Source of the DNA: Nissolia schottii
Lineage: Eukaryota; Streptophyta; Magnoliopsida; Fabales; Fabaceae
Direction of reading: 5' to 3'
Assembly: GCA_003254905.1 (NCBI GenBank)
Contig: QANU01099655.1
Location: 329,650 to 393,649, forward strand
Length of the DNA stretch: 64,000 nt
The position numbers and the translations under genes were made by a program. How positions within the stretch are numbered: position 1 is the stretch's first letter; each line of letters starts with the position of its first letter. Below the pieces are notes generated by a model. The model saw only the letters and a program-made list of their open reading frames with translations. It ran no database searches and was not told the DNA's origin. Of this stretch, positions 62,343 through 64,000 are shown in pieces.

Positions 62343-62545
62343 ATTTTTTTTTACTTCAGAAATTACATTGATTGGAACGAGGTTCAAACTTAGAACCTCG
62401 TGCATATTACCCAAACCCCTCATCATTATACCAATCTTAGTGGCTTAGTTGTTGGGAATTTTTTTATATACTTCAAAAATTACAATGATTAAAATGTGGT
62501 TCGAATTTATGAATCCATGCATACTATCTAAAGCAATGCCCAGTG
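62343..62545. repeat. Diverged tandem duplication (~115-bp unit)
   Basis: TTTTTTTTTACTTCAGAAAT, then TTGATTGGAACGAGGTTC, then TCGTGCATATTACCCAAA, is repeated as TTTTTATATACTTCAAAAAT, then ATGATTAAAATGTGGTTC, then CATGCATACTATCTAAA. Confidence 0.7.
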
Positions 62546-63180
62546 TAGGGGTGGGTTGGGAACTTTTACTTACCCTTGATCAAGATTGTCAATTTCCTTT
62601 TAAACCCTTCCTTTTTATTTTATGTGATTATTTTCTCTTAACTTCTCCTAAAAAAAATCTGTCTTTTTGTTTTATAAAAAAAAAAAAAAAACTACTGCAC
62701 ATTTCTTCTTACTTGGTGTCCCTTGAGACTCCCCCATTTACTAGTTAAATATAAAAAGTATGTAAATATAAATATAATGATAGAAAAATTAAAAATAAAG
62801 TCACTACGTCAAAGTTAAAATGAATTGGAAATAAAAGTATAGTAACAATTATTATAATTATTATCATCGTATATTTTTAATATATTGATATATATATATA
62901 TATATAAAAAAAACTCAAGTGAAAAATAGGGGGGACTAACGTTCGTTTTTCCAAAAATAGGGTGGAGTGTCATTTAAGTAAATTTTAATATTGATCTTTG
63001 CTTTTTTTTTTAATAAGCTAGTGTGACATTTGTTTTATATGAAAAATATTATTTAAATAAGAAATGTTATTTGTACATCAAAATTATATATATTGAAACA
63101 TATTTAGAAAGCGATAAATACAAAGTAAAGAATGTTAAAAAGGAAAGATAGTAAAGGCACTATATATACTATATATATTA

Positions 63181-64000
63181 GGGATGTTAAATGGGCCAGC
63201 CCGGCCCGTTAAAGCCCAACCCATTTGGGCTCACAGGCCGGGCAAAAATTATGCCTATTTTTAGGATCGGCTCGTTTATGGTCGGTCCGCGAGCTTAAAT
63301 GGGTCAGCGCTAGCCCGTTTATTTTTTAAAAGAAAATTAAAATTTTAGTTTATTTTTTATGATTTAAATACAAAGTTGTGAATAAGTATGCGCAGTCATT
63401 TTTAGCTATTTTTTATCGTCTATCTATTAATTAATCAGAAAAAATAGTTTAAATGGTTGATTGCGAGATTATAATATATTTTTTGTTCCTTCAACTATCT
63501 TGCTTAAAAGATATCAAATGCTATTTGAAATCAATTCATGAATTAAATGACGACATATAACATTGATGTGAGTACTATTATGTTATTGATCAAAAACACA
63601 ATTAAAACTCTTTCTCGTAGCTTAATCAATAATAAACAAGGTCTGAAAGTATATATCAACTTGTAGGGCGTAGGCACTCATTGAAGGAATAAAATGCAAA
63701 ATTTATTAATATGTATGTCATAACACTTCAGTTGTATAGCAATATAAATACAGTTAAGTAGTTAAGCATAACAAATAGTTAAACATGCTCAATTATAAGT
63801 CCAAATAGTTAAACTCTAAACTCTTAAACTCCAAAATAAAATGTAGAGTCCAAAATGAAACTTTTAAAATTTTGGTATTTTTATAAAAAATAAAAATAAA
63901 AATCATGGGCTCACAGGCGTGAGCCCGCTGGACTGACCTGTTTAGCGTGCGGGTCTACACGGGCTGGACCATTTTTTCTTCAAATTTTTACGGACCTATT
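63181..64000. mobile_element. hAT-like non-autonomous element, cut by the window end
   Basis: The left end AGGGATGTTAAATGGGCCAG is followed by a GGCC-rich segment (GGCCAGCCCGGCCCGTTAAA, GCTCACAGGCCGGGC, GTCGGTCCGCGAGC). An AT-rich interior of about 560 bases follows. Then an inverted-style GC-rich segment begins (GGGCTCACAGGCGTGAGCCC from 63905) and runs to the end of the window. No transposase is seen. Confidence 0.6.

Noticed and set aside
62375..62510. tRNA gene suggested by GGTTC-type words
   Set aside because: The words lie in a diverged tandem repeat. No A-box at proper spacing and no cloverleaf can be drawn.
1..64000. CRISPR arrays, operons, riboswitches or phage modules
   Set aside because: The window is plant nuclear DNA. 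No direct-repeat/spacer structure or bacterial gene organisation was seen.

Overview
The window is plant nuclear DNA, most likely from a phaseoloid legume such as Glycine or a relative. The evidence is strongly AT-rich intergenic sequence, GT-AG introns, plant-only gene families (LOB-domain, MIKC* MADS, HIPP) and a dense load of plant transposon remnants. The species call is an inference. There is one long run of N (27586-28338) and a single N at 40363.

Layout. Positions 612-2087 (+) hold the last four exons of a sulfate transporter (end of the membrane region plus the STAS domain). From 15531 down to 4495 (-) lies a long gene of at least 24 exons whose reading frame can be followed through every junction. 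I do not recognise its family. It contains an internal tandem duplication of an exon pair and a 1.1-kb inverted-repeat transposon in one intron. From about 17 to 35.1 kb the window is a transposon graveyard. It contains a probable solo LTR, a tandem-repeat array resembling CACTA subterminal repeats, stray exons of a PDR-type ABC transporter and of organellar EF-Tu, a decayed plant-mobile-domain gene between long terminal inverted repeats, an RPA/DUF223 exon, long foldback elements and LTR remnants. From 35.1 to 40.6 kb I see no gene.

The right half holds three compact, apparently intact genes: an AS2/LBD36-like LOB-domain gene (40959-41630, +), a complete 11-exon MIKC* MADS-box gene of the AGL66/AGL104 type (46870-43527, -), and a two-exon heavy-metal-associated isoprenylated protein (52533-51605, -). 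A decayed LINE lies between the last two (about 48.8-50.3 kb). The last 11 kb hold a CACTA terminus, an snRNA-type promoter motif pair with no recognised RNA, and hAT-like GGCC-rich repeats.

The genes are independent nuclear loci, not a cluster acting in one pathway. The points of most interest are the unidentified exon-rich gene with frame-neutral exon duplication, the region carrying captured host exons beside a plant-mobile-domain element, and the 1.1-kb near-palindrome at 33965-35045.
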